NCBI RefSeq assembly: GCF_034440735.1 | Contig: NZ_CP140098.1 | Coordinates: 2,039,501 to 2,103,500 of the forward strand | Length of the DNA: 64,000 nt | Origin: Deinococcus sp. AB2017081 | Lineage (GTDB): Bacteria; Deinococcota; Deinococci; Deinococcales; Deinococcaceae | Reading direction: 5' to 3' | Shown: positions 40,885 to 54,392 of the stretch, piece after piece | How positions within the stretch are numbered: the first letter of the stretch is position 1 | How the letters are laid out: every line of letters begins with the position of its first letter | The notes under the pieces: model-generated | What the model saw: the letters and a program-made list of their open reading frames with translations, nothing else | Databases searched by the model: none | Told to the model about the DNA's origin: nothing | Made by a program: the position numbers and the translations under genes

Positions 40885-40918
40885 AGAGAACCCGGAGGAT
40901 GTTGCCTCCGGGTTCTCT
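40885..40918 (+). terminator. Terminator hairpin after tRNA-Ala
   Basis: A perfect 14-bp stem AGAGAACCCGGAGG (40885-40898) with 40905-40918 and loop ATGTTG lies 3 nt after the CCA end; a weak T-containing tail follows. Confidence 0.7.
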
Positions 40919-40993
40919 GCTGTTGTCCTGCTCAGACGGAGCCGGCGCGGCACCCGGAACCGGGTGCCGCGCCGTCGTGATGACCTCCAGCCG

Positions 40994-42577
40994 TCAGGGC
41001 TGCTGCGTCGCCTTCCAGCCCTGCGCTGTGGCGTTGCCGCCGGTGTACAGGAAGCCGTCTCCCAGCGGGCCGGCCACGCTGGAGGCGCGGGCCTGTGGAA
41101 GTGGCGTCAGGGCTGTCCAGCGGTTCGTCGCGGGATCATAGGCGTCCACATTCGCCATGGTCTTGTTGTGGGCCGTCTCGCCGCCGGCGACCACGATCCG
41201 CCCACCCAGCACGAAGGTCGAGTTGGCAATGTGGCTGCGGGCCGGCACAAGCGGCGCGGCGGCGGTCCACGTGTCGGTGGCCGGGTCGTACACGTCGACG
41301 AACGATTGCGTCACGAGATGCTCGTCGTGCCCGGTCTGGCCGCCGATGGCGTAGATCTTCCCGCCGATCACGGCCGAGCCCATGTGCTGCCTGGGGTGGG
41401 GCATGGTCGCCGCCCGCGTCCACGCCTTGGCGCCCTCCGCCACGCCCAGCACGTAGTGGTCGCCCAGATCCTCGGTGCGCTGCGGATTGGTGGCCCCGAA
41501 GTAGTGCAGCTTGCCGTTCAGATATTCCAGCTGTCCGGCCGAGAGGGGCACGGGCAGGGCTGGAAGTCGCGTGTAGGTGTTGCTGGCCGGGGTGTAGACC
41601 CAGGCGTCGGTCGTGCCGAAGATCTGCCCGCTCCAGCTGCCATCGCCGGCCACCTTACCCACGTAGCCGCCCGCGTAGTAGATCCTGGTGCCGTCCGTCG
41701 CCATGCCGGTGTGCGTGACGCCGGTGCCCGGCATGGCCTTCAGAGGTGTCCAGGTGTTTGCGGCCGGATCATAGACCTGGGCGCGGTTGGTGGGCGTGCA
41801 GCAGGATTTCAGGCTGTCGAAGCCGCCGAACACGTACAGCTTCCCGCCGACCACCTCGCCCTGCGCCTCCGAGACCCCGACCGGCTGGGCCTTGATGCCC
41901 TGGAAGGTGAAGGTGTTGGAGGGTGGGGGAGGCGTCACCGTGACCGGCGAACACTCGACGTAGGCGTCGGCCCAGTCGGCGTGGTCGTAGGCGATGCCGT
42001 CGCCCGCATCGGTCACGCGCAGGGTCAGCGTCCTGACTCCCTTCAGGGTGGCCGTGAGGGCCTGTGCGGGCTGGCCACCGGTCATGGTGGGGGTCGAGGC
42101 CAGCTTCGTTCCGTCTCCGATCACCTCGAAGACCACGCTGCCCCGCGCCCCGACCTCGTCATCCACGCCGACCTTTGCCATGAAGGTCGTGCACGTGCCG
42201 TCCAGGGCGTAGGTCAGCTCGCTGCCCGCGTGTACACCCAGGCCGGTCGTGAACGCAGCTCCACCGATGCGCATGCCCGTGCCGTCCCCCTCTGCATAGG
42301 AGCCGTTGCTCCTGCCGGGTTCAATCGGCCCCCACGCGTTCGTGGCCGTCCTGTACTCGAGCTCGGAGAGGGCCGTGCGCGTCTGCGGCGCAGTGGACGC
42401 AGCGGCGTTCTCCCGGATCCACGGGTGACTCGCGCCGTTCGCATACGGGTCGCCTGGAGCCGTGACGGGCTGTGGGGGCTGGGAGCACGCGCCCAGCACA
42501 AGGGCGAGGAGCAGCGGGCCGGGGCGGGCCGCCAGCCGTCGGCCGACGGTCGGGATGGGGTGGACAGGCGTGGTCAT
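40994..42577 (-). CDS. Lipoprotein with NPCBM domain and kelch repeats
   Basis: The 527-residue protein has a lipobox (LLLALVLGAC, cysteine near 31). An N-terminal NPCBM-like carbohydrate-binding domain spans about 55-185 (LGVHAGSELTYALDGTC and VVFEVIGDGTKLAS). A proline linker with PPPPSNTF follows, then about five kelch repeats (YDPAANTWTPLKAMP, YTPASNTYTRLPALP and similar) forming a beta-propeller. It is probably a surface sugar-binding protein. GAGG precedes the ATG. No enzyme domain is visible, and its partner is unknown. Confidence 0.85.
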   Translation of the reverse strand: MTTPVHPIPTVGRRLAARPGPLLLALVLGACSQPPQPVTAPGDPYANGASHPWIRENAAASTAPQTRTALSELEYRTATNAWGPIEPGRSNGSYAEGDGTGMRIGGAAFTTGLGVHAGSELTYALDGTCTTFMAKVGVDDEVGARGSVVFEVIGDGTKLASTPTMTGGQPAQALTATLKGVRTLTLRVTDAGDGIAYDHADWADAYVECSPVTVTPPPPSNTFTFQGIKAQPVGVSEAQGEVVGGKLYVFGGFDSLKSCCTPTNRAQVYDPAANTWTPLKAMPGTGVTHTGMATDGTRIYYAGGYVGKVAGDGSWSGQIFGTTDAWVYTPASNTYTRLPALPVPLSAGQLEYLNGKLHYFGATNPQRTEDLGDHYVLGVAEGAKAWTRAATMPHPRQHMGSAVIGGKIYAIGGQTGHDEHLVTQSFVDVYDPATDTWTAAAPLVPARSHIANSTFVLGGRIVVAGGETAHNKTMANVDAYDPATNRWTALTPLPQARASSVAGPLGDGFLYTGGNATAQGWKATQQP

Positions 42578-42653
42578 GATGAACCTCAGGGTGAACGGGA
42601 GAGCGTCAATGGATCGTTGCTGGCCGGCATCCGGCGGCGGGTCAGCGCAGGGC

Positions 42654-42682
42654 TTGTGCGATTCGCGTCGGGGCGGTACTCT
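42654..42682 (+). promoter_or_regulatory. Promoter of tRNA-Met(CAT)
   Basis: TTGTGC (42654-42659), 17-nt spacer, TACTCT (42677-42682), followed by a 38-nt leader before the tRNA. Confidence 0.65.
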
Positions 42683-42720
42683 GATGCGGCCCGGGGAACC
42701 GGGCAGCCGGAGAACGCCCC

Positions 42721-42797
<77 letters not shown>

Positions 42798-42802
42798 CAC
42801 GG

Positions 42803-42825
42803 CCCGCCACATGGCGGGTCTTTTT
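42803..42825 (+). terminator. Intrinsic terminator after tRNA-Met
   Basis: CCCGCC/GGCGGG stem (42803-42808 with 42813-42818), ACAT loop and TCTTTTT tail (42819-42825). Confidence 0.85.
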
Positions 42826-42837
42826 CGTTCGTGCGGG

Positions 42838-43620
42838 TCAGACCGGCCGCCCGGCCATCATGAAGCTGGCCGTCATGCCGCCGTCCACGGGCAGGATCGC
42901 TCCAGTCACGAAACTGGCGGCGTCGCTGCCCAGGAAGTACACGACCTCGGCCACCTCGCGCGGGGTGCCGATGCGGCGCAGGGCATGCAGATCCTCGTAA
43001 TCGCGGCGGGTCTGCGCCGGGTCGGCGCTGCCCTCGATGGCCTGCATGACCCCCTCGGTGCTGATCGCGCCGGGAGCGACCGCATTCACCCGCACGCCAC
43101 GCGGCGCGAGATCCAGGCACATCGCCCGCGTGAGGTTCACGAGACCGCCCTTGCTGGCGTTGTAGGCGGCGTTGTCCTGCTCGGCGAACAGACCCTGGAC
43201 GCTCGCCACGTTCACCACAGCGGCACCGCGCGGCATGGCGTCGATCAGCTCCCGCACCAGCAGCAGCGGCGCGGTCAGGTTCACCGACAGGGTGCGGGCC
43301 CAGCCGCGCTCACTGACCTCCAGCACACTGCCGTGTGCGCCCTGGTACGCGGCGTTGTTCACGAGGACGTCCACCCCGCCCTGGGCATGGGCCGCCTGGG
43401 CAATCCGGGCACGGCCCCGCGCCGTGGTGATGTCTGCTTTCAGGCGCGTGTGGCCCCGCAGCGTCGGCGGCAGGGTGAGATCCACCGAGATGACTCGGGC
43501 GCCGCGTTCCGCGTACAGCTCCGCAACGGCTCGGCCGATACCTCGGGCGGCTCCGGTGACGATGACCGATGTGGTGACCTCGGCAGGATCGGGGGTGGCG
43601 GCGGACGCTCTGGATGGCAT
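42838..43620 (-). CDS. Short-chain dehydrogenase/reductase
   Basis: The 260-residue SDR has the nucleotide-binding [14 protein letters not shown] loop near 23-36, NNAAYQG, the catalytic Ser in [10 protein letters not shown], Tyr-x3-Lys in [13 protein letters not shown], and PGAISTEGV. The substrate is unknown. GACACT (minus strand) lies 5 nt before the ATG, and a perfect 18-bp palindrome sits at 43642-43659 over the expected -35 region, indicating repressor control. Confidence 0.9.
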   Translation of the reverse strand: MPSRASAATPDPAEVTTSVIVTGAARGIGRAVAELYAERGARVISVDLTLPPTLRGHTRLKADITTARGRARIAQAAHAQGGVDVLVNNAAYQGAHGSVLEVSERGWARTLSVNLTAPLLLVRELIDAMPRGAAVVNVASVQGLFAEQDNAAYNASKGGLVNLTRAMCLDLAPRGVRVNAVAPGAISTEGVMQAIEGSADPAQTRRDYEDLHALRRIGTPREVAEVVYFLGSDAASFVTGAILPVDGGMTASFMMAGRPV

Positions 43621-43641
43621 GCGTCAGTGTCGGACACGGCC

Positions 43642-43659
43642 GTCTGCGTGGACGCAGAC
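43642..43659. promoter_or_regulatory. Perfect 18-bp palindrome upstream of the SDR gene
   Basis: GTCTGCGT-GG-ACGCAGAC has 8-bp arms and a 2-nt centre, beginning 22 nt upstream of the SDR start. It covers the -35 area on the minus strand, so it is a likely operator for an unidentified (TetR-like) repressor. Confidence 0.6.
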
Positions 43660-43695
43660 TCTCAATACTCTCTGAATGCCGGTGCCCATACGGCG

Positions 43696-43724
43696 ACGGG
43701 GGAGGCCAGTCCGGTCTCCCCCGT
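43696..43724 (-). terminator. Hairpin downstream of etfA
   Basis: A perfect 9-bp stem ACGGGGGAG (43696-43704) with 43716-43724, extendable by three inner pairs (one G-T), begins 15 nt after the etfA stop. There is no T-run. Confidence 0.5.
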
Positions 43725-43739
43725 GGCATGACGCCGGAT

Positions 43740-44686
<947 letters not shown>

Positions 44687-44690
<4 letters not shown>

Positions 44691-45448
44691 GCGAGCACCT
44701 TCGCTTCGTTGCGCAGCAGCTCCAGCAGGTGCTGGGCGGCGGCCTGGGGGTCTTTGCCGTCGATCATGGTGTTGCGCCGGGCCCGGGTCTGGATCTCGGC
44801 CCCCACGACCGTCACGGTGGGCGAAACGCCGTACGTGGCCGGGTCATCCTTGCGGAGCTCCTTCTTCTTCGCCTTCATGATGTTCGGCAGGGTGGGGTAG
44901 CGCGGCTCGTTCAGGCCCTGCTGCGTGGTGACCACGGCGGGCAGGGTCGCGCGGAAACTCTCGTTGCCGTCGTCGACGTCGTGGCGGCCACTCAGGGTGT
45001 CCCCGTCGACCGTCAGCTCGTTCGTCCACGTCAGCTGCGGCCAGCCCAGACGTTCGGCACTGGCCGCCCCCAGCGCCTGCGAGTCCCAGTCGGCCTCCTG
45101 GCCGCCGACGAGCAGCAGGGTCGCGCCCTCGGCCTGAGCCACCTGCGCGACGATCCGGCTCAGGGCGATGGGGTCGTATTTCTCGTCGGTCTCGACATGG
45201 ATGGCGCGGTCGACGCCCATCGCCAGGGCCGTGCGCAGCGCGTCCTCGTTGCGCTTCGGGCCGACCGCCAGCGCGACGATCTCCTCGACGGGAGCGCCGC
45301 CCTCGCGCAGGCGCAGGGCTTCCTCCACGCCGTACTCGTCCATGCCGTCGATCACGACGGTCGTGCCGTCGAGGTCGACGGCCTGTCCTTGAATCTTGAT
45401 GCGGGCCTCCGCATCGGGAACTTGGCGTACCAGGGTCAGGATCTTCAT
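44687..45448 (-). CDS. etfB: Electron transfer flavoprotein, beta subunit
   Basis: The 253-residue protein begins [19 protein letters not shown] and has [15 protein letters not shown] and [22 protein letters not shown] (cited in part), the AMP-binding loop of EtfB. It is the first gene of etfBA. GGAGG lies 5 nt before the ATG. Its promoter (TGC-TAAACT) is directly overlapped by a 15-bp palindrome, indicating repression, plausibly by an acyl-CoA-responsive regulator. Confidence 0.95.
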
Positions 45449-45511
45449 GGTGCCTCCAGGGGGGCTGTGGATGGGGCCGGATGGGCCGGAAGGAACACCC
45501 AGCATGACAAA

Positions 45512-45531
45512 TTGAACCGAGTTCAAGTTTA
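45512..45531 (-). promoter_or_regulatory. Extended -10 and overlapping palindromic operator of etfBA
   Basis: On the minus strand TGC-TAAACT (TAAACT at 45531-45526) is an extended -10. The palindrome TTGAAC-CGA-GTTCAA (45512-45526) begins on its last base and covers the transcription start, leaving about 70 nt to etfB. This layout is typical of repressor control of fatty-acid degradation genes. Confidence 0.6.
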
Positions 45532-45665
45532 GCAGAGAGTTCACTCTGGCGGCAGTCCCGGCCGTGCGGAGCCCGGACAGCATCCCAAGACCTCCTAAAA
45601 AAGGCCGCAATCCCTCCGTCAGACTTCTCATCTTGCCCGGGCGCGGGCTGCGGCATAGTCCAGCT

Positions 45666-46322
45666 ATGAAGCTGACCTCGCTTGTTGCCGTGACCGCCCT
45701 CGCCACCGCCGCCACTGCCGGTGCCCAGACCTTCGAACTCGGCCTGACCGGGGGGTACGCCGGTGGCCTGAGCGGTGAGGCGTTCATCCACTCCCCCAAC
45801 CTCGTCGGGCCCGTCGGCGTGAAGTTCGGCGTGGCGTATGCCCGCGCGGCGGACGCGATCCGGGACAGCAGTGACCTGGGCGCCGGCACCTTCGCCAGCT
45901 ACAAGACCTCCGGAGCCACCGAGTCCGGCACGCACACGATCGTCGGCCTGGATGCCACCTACGGGCTGGGCGAGCTGGCACCCGGTGTCGACACCACGCT
46001 GTACGCCGGTGCCCGCTACGGCATGTTCAAGTCCACCGAGGACTACGGCTCGAACATCAACGCCACGTATTCGACCAGCAGCCTCGGTCTGGGGGGCGGG
46101 GCGATGGTGAGCTACGCCCTGAGCGGCAACCTGAGCCTCGTCGGGGATCTGGGCGCGGACTACTTCTTCAAGTCCACGATCAACCGGGTCAACAACACGG
46201 CCGCCGGCAAGACGACGGACACCTACGCGACCAACGATCCCAACTACGCCGGGATCAGTGACCGCTTCGTCCGCCCCGGCGTGCAGTTCAAGGCGCGGGT
46301 CGGCATCAAGTACGTGTTCTGA
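45666..46322 (+). CDS. Outer-membrane beta-barrel protein
   Basis: The 218-residue product has a signal peptide ([16 protein letters not shown]) and then alternating amphipathic strands with Gly/Tyr/Leu ([34 protein letters not shown]). It ends in [10 protein letters not shown] with a C-terminal phenylalanine, the usual barrel-assembly signal. No homologous function is assigned. CATAGT ends 6 nt before the ATG, so the mRNA is probably leaderless. It is divergent from etfBA. Confidence 0.8.
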   Translation: MKLTSLVAVTALATAATAGAQTFELGLTGGYAGGLSGEAFIHSPNLVGPVGVKFGVAYARAADAIRDSSDLGAGTFASYKTSGATESGTHTIVGLDATYGLGELAPGVDTTLYAGARYGMFKSTEDYGSNINATYSTSSLGLGGGAMVSYALSGNLSLVGDLGADYFFKSTINRVNNTAAGKTTDTYATNDPNYAGISDRFVRPGVQFKARVGIKYVF

Positions 46323-46361
46323 GCCAGACGTGGCTTGAACGGTGGACTGGCAGCGGCCGGT

Positions 46362-46742
46362 TCACCGTTGTTCGGTTGTGGTTGCCAGGTGCGCTCTGAG
46401 CTGCTCGAATCCCGCGATGGTGCGCGGGAAGCCCAGATACGGCACACACATCAGCAGTGCGCCGCGCAGTTCGGCCTCGGTCGCGCCGGCGTTCAGGGCA
46501 CCGCGCAGGTGGGTGCGCAGCTCCGGCGGGCTGCCCAGAGAGACCAGCAGGGCACACGCGATCAGCTCTTTCGTCTTCAGATCCAGGGCGGGATGCTCGT
46601 ACACCGTGTCGTAGGCGAAGTCGCGGACGTGGCCGGCCAGATCGGGGTCAAGCGACTCCAGGCGGTTCAGGATGCGGTCGTGCTGCTCACCGAAGATGAC
46701 GTGGCGGGCCAGGCGTGGCGCTGGGGCATCGGACTCGGACAT
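46362..46742 (-). CDS. Carboxymuconolactone decarboxylase-family protein (no CxxC)
   Basis: The 126-residue protein has the CMD fold: [35 protein letters not shown] and [15 protein letters not shown]. It lacks the redox CxxC of AhpD types, so it is more like gamma-carboxymuconolactone decarboxylases; the reaction is unknown. TACGCT ends 5 nt before the ATG at 46742, which excludes a much longer upstream frame. Confidence 0.85.
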   Translation of the reverse strand: MSESDAPAPRLARHVIFGEQHDRILNRLESLDPDLAGHVRDFAYDTVYEHPALDLKTKELIACALLVSLGSPPELRTHLRGALNAGATEAELRGALLMCVPYLGFPRTIAGFEQLRAHLATTTEQR

Positions 46743-46843
46743 GCCCCAGCGTAGAGCGTGGGGAGGAAAGAACTCCGTCAGGCCCGCATGGGTACGCTGC
46801 CGACAGGACACCCCCTTCCGAGAGAACGTGAGTTTGGCTGCGC

Positions 46844-46873
46844 CATGACACGCACCCGGACGATACCCTAGAC
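46844..46873 (+). promoter_or_regulatory. Promoter of the clpC-type gene
   Basis: ATGACA (46844-46849), 18-nt spacer, TAGACT (46868-46873). A start near 46880 leaves a leader of about 119 nt. No HAIR or CIRCE element is seen here. Confidence 0.5.
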
Positions 46874-46998
46874 TCACAGCAGTTCGACCACGTTCATTCA
46901 CGCCCGCTGCGCCGCGTTTCAACGTATTCCCGACCGACCTGTGTGCCGCCCCGCCAGCCCTGCGCTTCCGACCGCGCTCCCACCCCTGGGGGTTTTCC

Positions 46999-49236
<2,238 letters not shown>

Positions 49237-49255
49237 GACGCAGGGCGCTGGGCGT

Positions 49256-49291
49256 ACCGGGAGGGCGGGGAGGTGTCCCCGTCCTCCCGGT
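49256..49291. terminator. Bidirectional hairpin between clpC and the serine hydrolase gene
   Basis: Nested stem ACCGGGAGG...CCTCCCGGT with inner CGGGGA/TCCCCG and loop GGTG (49256-49291) lies between the two convergent stop codons. Confidence 0.65.
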
Positions 49292-49304
49292 CTGTCGGCC
49301 CGGT

Positions 49305-50405
49305 CTATCGGGAGGTGGCGAGCGTCCGCAGGTTGCGGTCGATCCACGCCACCACGGCGGGAATCTGCCGCTCCATGTCCTCCGCCTCCAGGGTGTCGCT
49401 GCCGTCGTTCAGGTACGCGTAGGCGAACACACGACCGTCGGGCGTCTCGACCCGGCCGGTCAGCGTGAGCAGCCGCCAGCCGCTGCCGGCCTTCGTCCCC
49501 CAGTAGGCGGCCTTCAGGGTCGGTGACTTCGGCTGGCAGCACCCATCCTTCAGCCAGGAGCGGAACAGCCGCCGGGTCTGCGGCCCCAGGTTGTCGCCAC
49601 CGTACACCCGCGCCACGAGGTCAGCGTAGGCCTTCGCAGTACTGGTGTGCTGGAATGCCAGATCGATGCGCGGGTCATACATCGGCCCCCGGAAATAGGA
49701 GTCGATGGCCCCCTCGACCTCCGGCCCGGTATAGGTCATCGCGTTGGCATTCAGGCGCGTGGCGGTCGCCAGTCTCTCCTCGAAGGGCAGGGCCGCGTAG
49801 CGCTGGGCACCGGCCAGCAGGTCGTCACCCACCATGGCCGATTGCAGGAACCCCTGTGCTGCCCACGCCGCCTTGCCCGTCAGGAACACCGATGTACACG
49901 GACTGCGCTCCCGGATTGAGCGGGTCACGTGCTGGGTGCCCACTGCCTGCTGAAGGAGATCGCCCGCCGTGTTGTCACTCCGCACGATGGCCCGCTGAGC
50001 CAGGGTCGCCAGCGTGTTCGTGCCGGCCGGATAGAACTCGATGCTGCGGGTGGCGGCGGTCGTGGCCAGCGGCGTGTTCAGACGGAGCCGGCCGCTGTCC
50101 ACGTCACGCAGCGCCAGTTCGACCACCAGCGGCTTGTAGGTGCTCGCGATCGGCTGCACGGCGTTCACGGTGCCCATGCCGGTGCTGCGCATGACGGTCA
50201 GGGTCGCAGGGGTGTACTCGGCGGCATAGAACGCCACACGGCCGGTCACGACGCCGGGCAGGGGAGACGCGCTGAGCGTGGGACGCACCGCCTCGCCGCA
50301 CGTCCGTTCCGGCGCACCCGGTCGCGGTGTCGCGGCGCTGCCCAGGGTTCCCGCGGTGGCGACCACCAGCATTCCGGTCAGCCACGCACAGATCCGCACC
50401 GTCAT
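49305..50405 (-). CDS. Class A beta-lactamase-related serine hydrolase, secreted
   Basis: The 366-residue protein has a signal peptide, the SxxK nucleophile motif in PIASTYKPLVVEL near 95, the SDN loop in IVRSDNTAGDLLQQ and GTKAGSGWRLLTL in place of KTG. It is beta-lactamase/transpeptidase-like. A clear omega-loop glutamate is not evident, so it may be a carboxypeptidase-like or resistance-unrelated hydrolase. It starts 19 nt after the 5'-nucleotidase-type gene and probably forms an operon with it. Confidence 0.82.
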   Translation of the reverse strand: MTVRICAWLTGMLVVATAGTLGSAATPRPGAPERTCGEAVRPTLSASPLPGVVTGRVAFYAAEYTPATLTVMRSTGMGTVNAVQPIASTYKPLVVELALRDVDSGRLRLNTPLATTAATRSIEFYPAGTNTLATLAQRAIVRSDNTAGDLLQQAVGTQHVTRSIRERSPCTSVFLTGKAAWAAQGFLQSAMVGDDLLAGAQRYAALPFEERLATATRLNANAMTYTGPEVEGAIDSYFRGPMYDPRIDLAFQHTSTAKAYADLVARVYGGDNLGPQTRRLFRSWLKDGCCQPKSPTLKAAYWGTKAGSGWRLLTLTGRVETPDGRVFAYAYLNDGSDTLEAEDMERQIPAVVAWIDRNLRTLATSR

Positions 50406-50424
50406 CGGGGTGCGCCGGGGCGGT

Positions 50425-51855
50425 TCACGTCGGCGTCAGCCCGTGCCATGCGACCTCGGGTGTGCCGACCGGCGAGTGAGCCCGCAGGTACTCGTGCAGC
50501 ACGTCCTCGACCAGCACCGTGTAGTCCGAGCCGAGCAGCGTCACGCCGTCGCCGGACAGATACGAGAACTCCTCGTTGTCGAGGTCGGTGTGCGCCACGG
50601 TGTAGAGGCGGTCGGGGTCGAGCGGTTCGCCGTTCACCGTCACGGCGATGACCCGCTGCCCGGCGGCTGCGGTGGGGTCGACGTGGACGGACGCGCCAGC
50701 CACCGCCGGAACCCCGATCGGAGAGCCGCGCAGGCCGCGCAGACGGAACGACACCACCTCCGGTTCGACTCCGCGCTCCAGTGCCCGCCGCAGCGCCGCA
50801 CCGCTCACGCGGGACACCAGCGGGTTCACCGTCACCGGCAGGGCGTCGGCCAGCGCTCCGAAGGTCACGGGGCCGGCCGCCAGTCCGGTGTGGAAGGCGC
50901 CGCTCCCGATCAGGCCGATCTCTGCCCCGGCCCGGTGTCTCAGGGCCACGGCAGCGACCTGTGCCACCGGGGATACTCCGAAATGATCCAGGGTGAGTGG
51001 GTCGTCCAGATCGCCGATCACCTGCCCACGGATGCCGTCCAGCTCCACGTTCAGGTCGTCCATGGCCCGCATCACCACGGCGTCCTCGGGGGCGTCGTGG
51101 GGAATGGAAATCACGTGGGCCGCAGCCGCCAGGAGCTGTCCGCCGGCATCCGTGGTCACGTCCACCCGGCCCAGGTGCTCGGCGTAGTTGCCCGCCTGGA
51201 CGATCAGTGTGCGCCCGACCCATTCGCCCACGGGCAGCAGGTCGTGGGAGTGTGCCCCGACGATCAGATCGATACCGGACACGGCGGCAGCCATGCGGCG
51301 GTCGGCGTCCAGTCCCAGATGCGAGAGCAGCACCACGAGTCCGGCCCCGGCAGCCCGCAGTTCCGCGACCAGCCGCGCCGCGACGTCCTGCTCGTCCGGC
51401 ATGTTCAGGCCGTACACGCGGTACACGCCGTTCCACGGATCGGTCAGGCCGAACACGCCGATCCGGGTGCCGTCCGGGGCGTCCAGCAGCACGCTCTCGC
51501 GGATGCCGTTCACGACGGGGCCGGTGCCGTCACGGAGGTTTGCGGCCAGCATGGGGTACGTGGCGCGGGCTGCCACGTGTTCCAGGGCCAGCATTCCGTA
51601 CGGCAACCCGATGTCGTTCCCGACCGCCTGGAGCGTCACTCCGGACGCCGCCAGCACCGGCGGCAGCGAGGCCCCCCGGGTCAGTCGGCACGGCTCGAAG
51701 CGCCGGTCGATGGCGTCGCCGCCGTCCCAGCGGTACACCGTGCGGCCCGCTGCCGCCGCCGCCGCGTGCTCGGCGCGTGCCACGGTCGTCAGGCGGGCCA
51801 GTGCGGTCAGGTGCCCATGGATGTCGTTGGTGTGCAGGATGGTGAGTTCAGGCAC
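50425..51855 (-). CDS. UshA-type metallophosphatase/5'-nucleotidase-like protein without signal peptide
   Basis: The 476-residue protein has a metallophosphatase domain (ILHTNDIHGHL at 6-16, GGDAID, LLSHLGLDADR, VGAHSHDLLP) and a C-terminal 5'-nucleotidase domain. Two departures from the family: the normal GNHE/D motif reads GNDIGLPYG without the catalytic histidine, and there is no signal peptide from the GTG at 51855. That GTG has TACACT ending 7 nt before it. It may be an inactive or altered phosphatase acting in the cytoplasm. Confidence 0.8.
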   Translation of the reverse strand: MPELTILHTNDIHGHLTALARLTTVARAEHAAAAAAGRTVYRWDGGDAIDRRFEPCRLTRGASLPPVLAASGVTLQAVGNDIGLPYGMLALEHVAARATYPMLAANLRDGTGPVVNGIRESVLLDAPDGTRIGVFGLTDPWNGVYRVYGLNMPDEQDVAARLVAELRAAGAGLVVLLSHLGLDADRRMAAAVSGIDLIVGAHSHDLLPVGEWVGRTLIVQAGNYAEHLGRVDVTTDAGGQLLAAAAHVISIPHDAPEDAVVMRAMDDLNVELDGIRGQVIGDLDDPLTLDHFGVSPVAQVAAVALRHRAGAEIGLIGSGAFHTGLAAGPVTFGALADALPVTVNPLVSRVSGAALRRALERGVEPEVVSFRLRGLRGSPIGVPAVAGASVHVDPTAAAGQRVIAVTVNGEPLDPDRLYTVAHTDLDNEEFSYLSGDGVTLLGSDYTVLVEDVLHEYLRAHSPVGTPEVAWHGLTPT

Positions 51856-51912
51856 GCCTTGCAGTGTAGCCACCAGGATGGGCGGCCATCCGGGCACCGC
51901 ACGGAAGCCGTG

Positions 51913-52614
51913 TCACTTCCGGCAGCCGAGATCCACGCGGAAGGCCGGATCGGGCGCGCTCCAGGGCAGCCCGCTGCGGACATTGCCCGCCCGGATGTAC
52001 AGCACCTTCGTGGGCGCCTTGCCAGCCGTCTCCGGGGTGGCCTCGAACTGGCCCTTCACGCTGTACGCGGCGCCGGGCGGGATGGTCTTGTTGTGATCCC
52101 ACTGCGCCCGGTTCGGACTCCAGTCCCCGAAGGGGAGTGTGGTCGCGTCCGAGAACGCCAGACTCAGGTTGTTCGCCAGGAATCCGGTGTCGCCCAGGGC
52201 CAGCGCCTGCGCGGTGCCGTTGCGGAGTTCGGCCGTGACCTCCCAGCCCGGCTTGTTCACGAAGGTCGTGGCCACGGGCGTGACCGACAGCACCCGGAAG
52301 CGCCACACACCGTTGAACAGGGTCTGGTTCATGCAGCCGGCCACGGCTGCCACGCCATTCGACCCGCCGGCGACGCTGCCCGGAAGCGTCAGGGACAGGG
52401 TGGTGGCCTCCGTCTTCGCCTGCACGCCCGCGGCCGTCAGGGCCGAGAGCGGGACGTAGGTCTGGCCGTTCACGACGATCGCCTGTGCGGTCGTGGCCTT
52501 CCCGTTCACGACCAGCCGGTACGCGCTGGGGGCGGCCAGCACCGCGCCGCCAGCCAGCACGCACGCGAGGATGGAGGGCAGCAGCGGACGACCCCGGGAT
52601 GTCATTCTCCTCAT
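51913..52614 (-). CDS. Secreted copper-amine-oxidase-N-like stalk-domain protein
   Basis: The 233-residue protein has a signal peptide (PLLPSILACVLAGGAVLAAP). A copper amine oxidase N-terminal/stalk-like domain follows (VNGKATTAQAIVVNGQTYV, then PLSALTAAGV). A second beta domain has FRVLSVTPVATTFV and ends in two cysteines. The function is unknown. The first ATG (52614) is preferred over one three codons later, because TACGCT (minus strand, 52627-52622) ends 7 nt before it. Confidence 0.78.
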   Translation of the reverse strand: MRRMTSRGRPLLPSILACVLAGGAVLAAPSAYRLVVNGKATTAQAIVVNGQTYVPLSALTAAGVQAKTEATTLSLTLPGSVAGGSNGVAAVAGCMNQTLFNGVWRFRVLSVTPVATTFVNKPGWEVTAELRNGTAQALALGDTGFLANNLSLAFSDATTLPFGDWSPNRAQWDHNKTIPPGAAYSVKGQFEATPETAGKAPTKVLYIRAGNVRSGLPWSAPDPAFRVDLGCRK

Positions 52615-52708
52615 GAGGATCAGCGTACCGGGCTGGCCATGATCGGGTCATGATCCCGCGGCGTCCGTCAGTGTGAGGGCACGCCTGCCCCCGGGCACGG
52701 CGGCCCGG

Positions 52709-52714
52709 TAGCAT
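52709..52714 (+). promoter_or_regulatory. -10 element for the leaderless DUF2087 gene
   Basis: TAGCAT ends 6 nt before the ATG at 52721. Confidence 0.6.
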
Positions 52715-52720
52715 GCACCC

Positions 52721-53002
52721 ATGACGAAGAGTATCGCCGCATTCCAGGACGAGCACGGCCGCATCACCGGGTGGCCCAGCGACCGCCGCCGCGCCCACCA
52801 GCTCGCCATCCTCGACTACCTCACCGGCCTGTTCGAGGCGGGCGTGTCCTACGACCAGGGGCAGGTCGACCAGATCCTCGCCGACCACTCCACCGTCGAG
52901 GATCCCACCGTGCTGCTGCGCGAACTGGTGGACGGCGACTATCTGGCCACGGCGGACGGCATGTACTGGCGCGCCGACGCCCGCCCCGGCCCACGCGGCT
53001 GA
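52721..53002 (+). CDS. DUF2087 small protein
   Basis: The 93-residue protein has the DUF2087 pattern: [24 protein letters not shown] near the start, then [14 protein letters not shown] and [20 protein letters not shown] (cited in part). It is a winged-helix-like domain often found with ArsR regulators or alone, of unknown function. It lies 1 nt before radA, so it is cotranscribed with it. Confidence 0.85.
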   Translation: MTKSIAAFQDEHGRITGWPSDRRRAHQLAILDYLTGLFEAGVSYDQGQVDQILADHSTVEDPTVLLRELVDGDYLATADGMYWRADARPGPRG

Positions 53003-53003
53003 C

Positions 53004-54380
<1,377 letters not shown>

Positions 54381-54392
54381 GGATGTGACGCC

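Noticed and set aside
50278..52653. 791-residue plus-strand frame opposite the 5'-nucleotidase, serine hydrolase and stalk genes
   Set aside because: The three minus-strand genes have clear family motifs and leaderless starts; the opposing frame is composition-driven.
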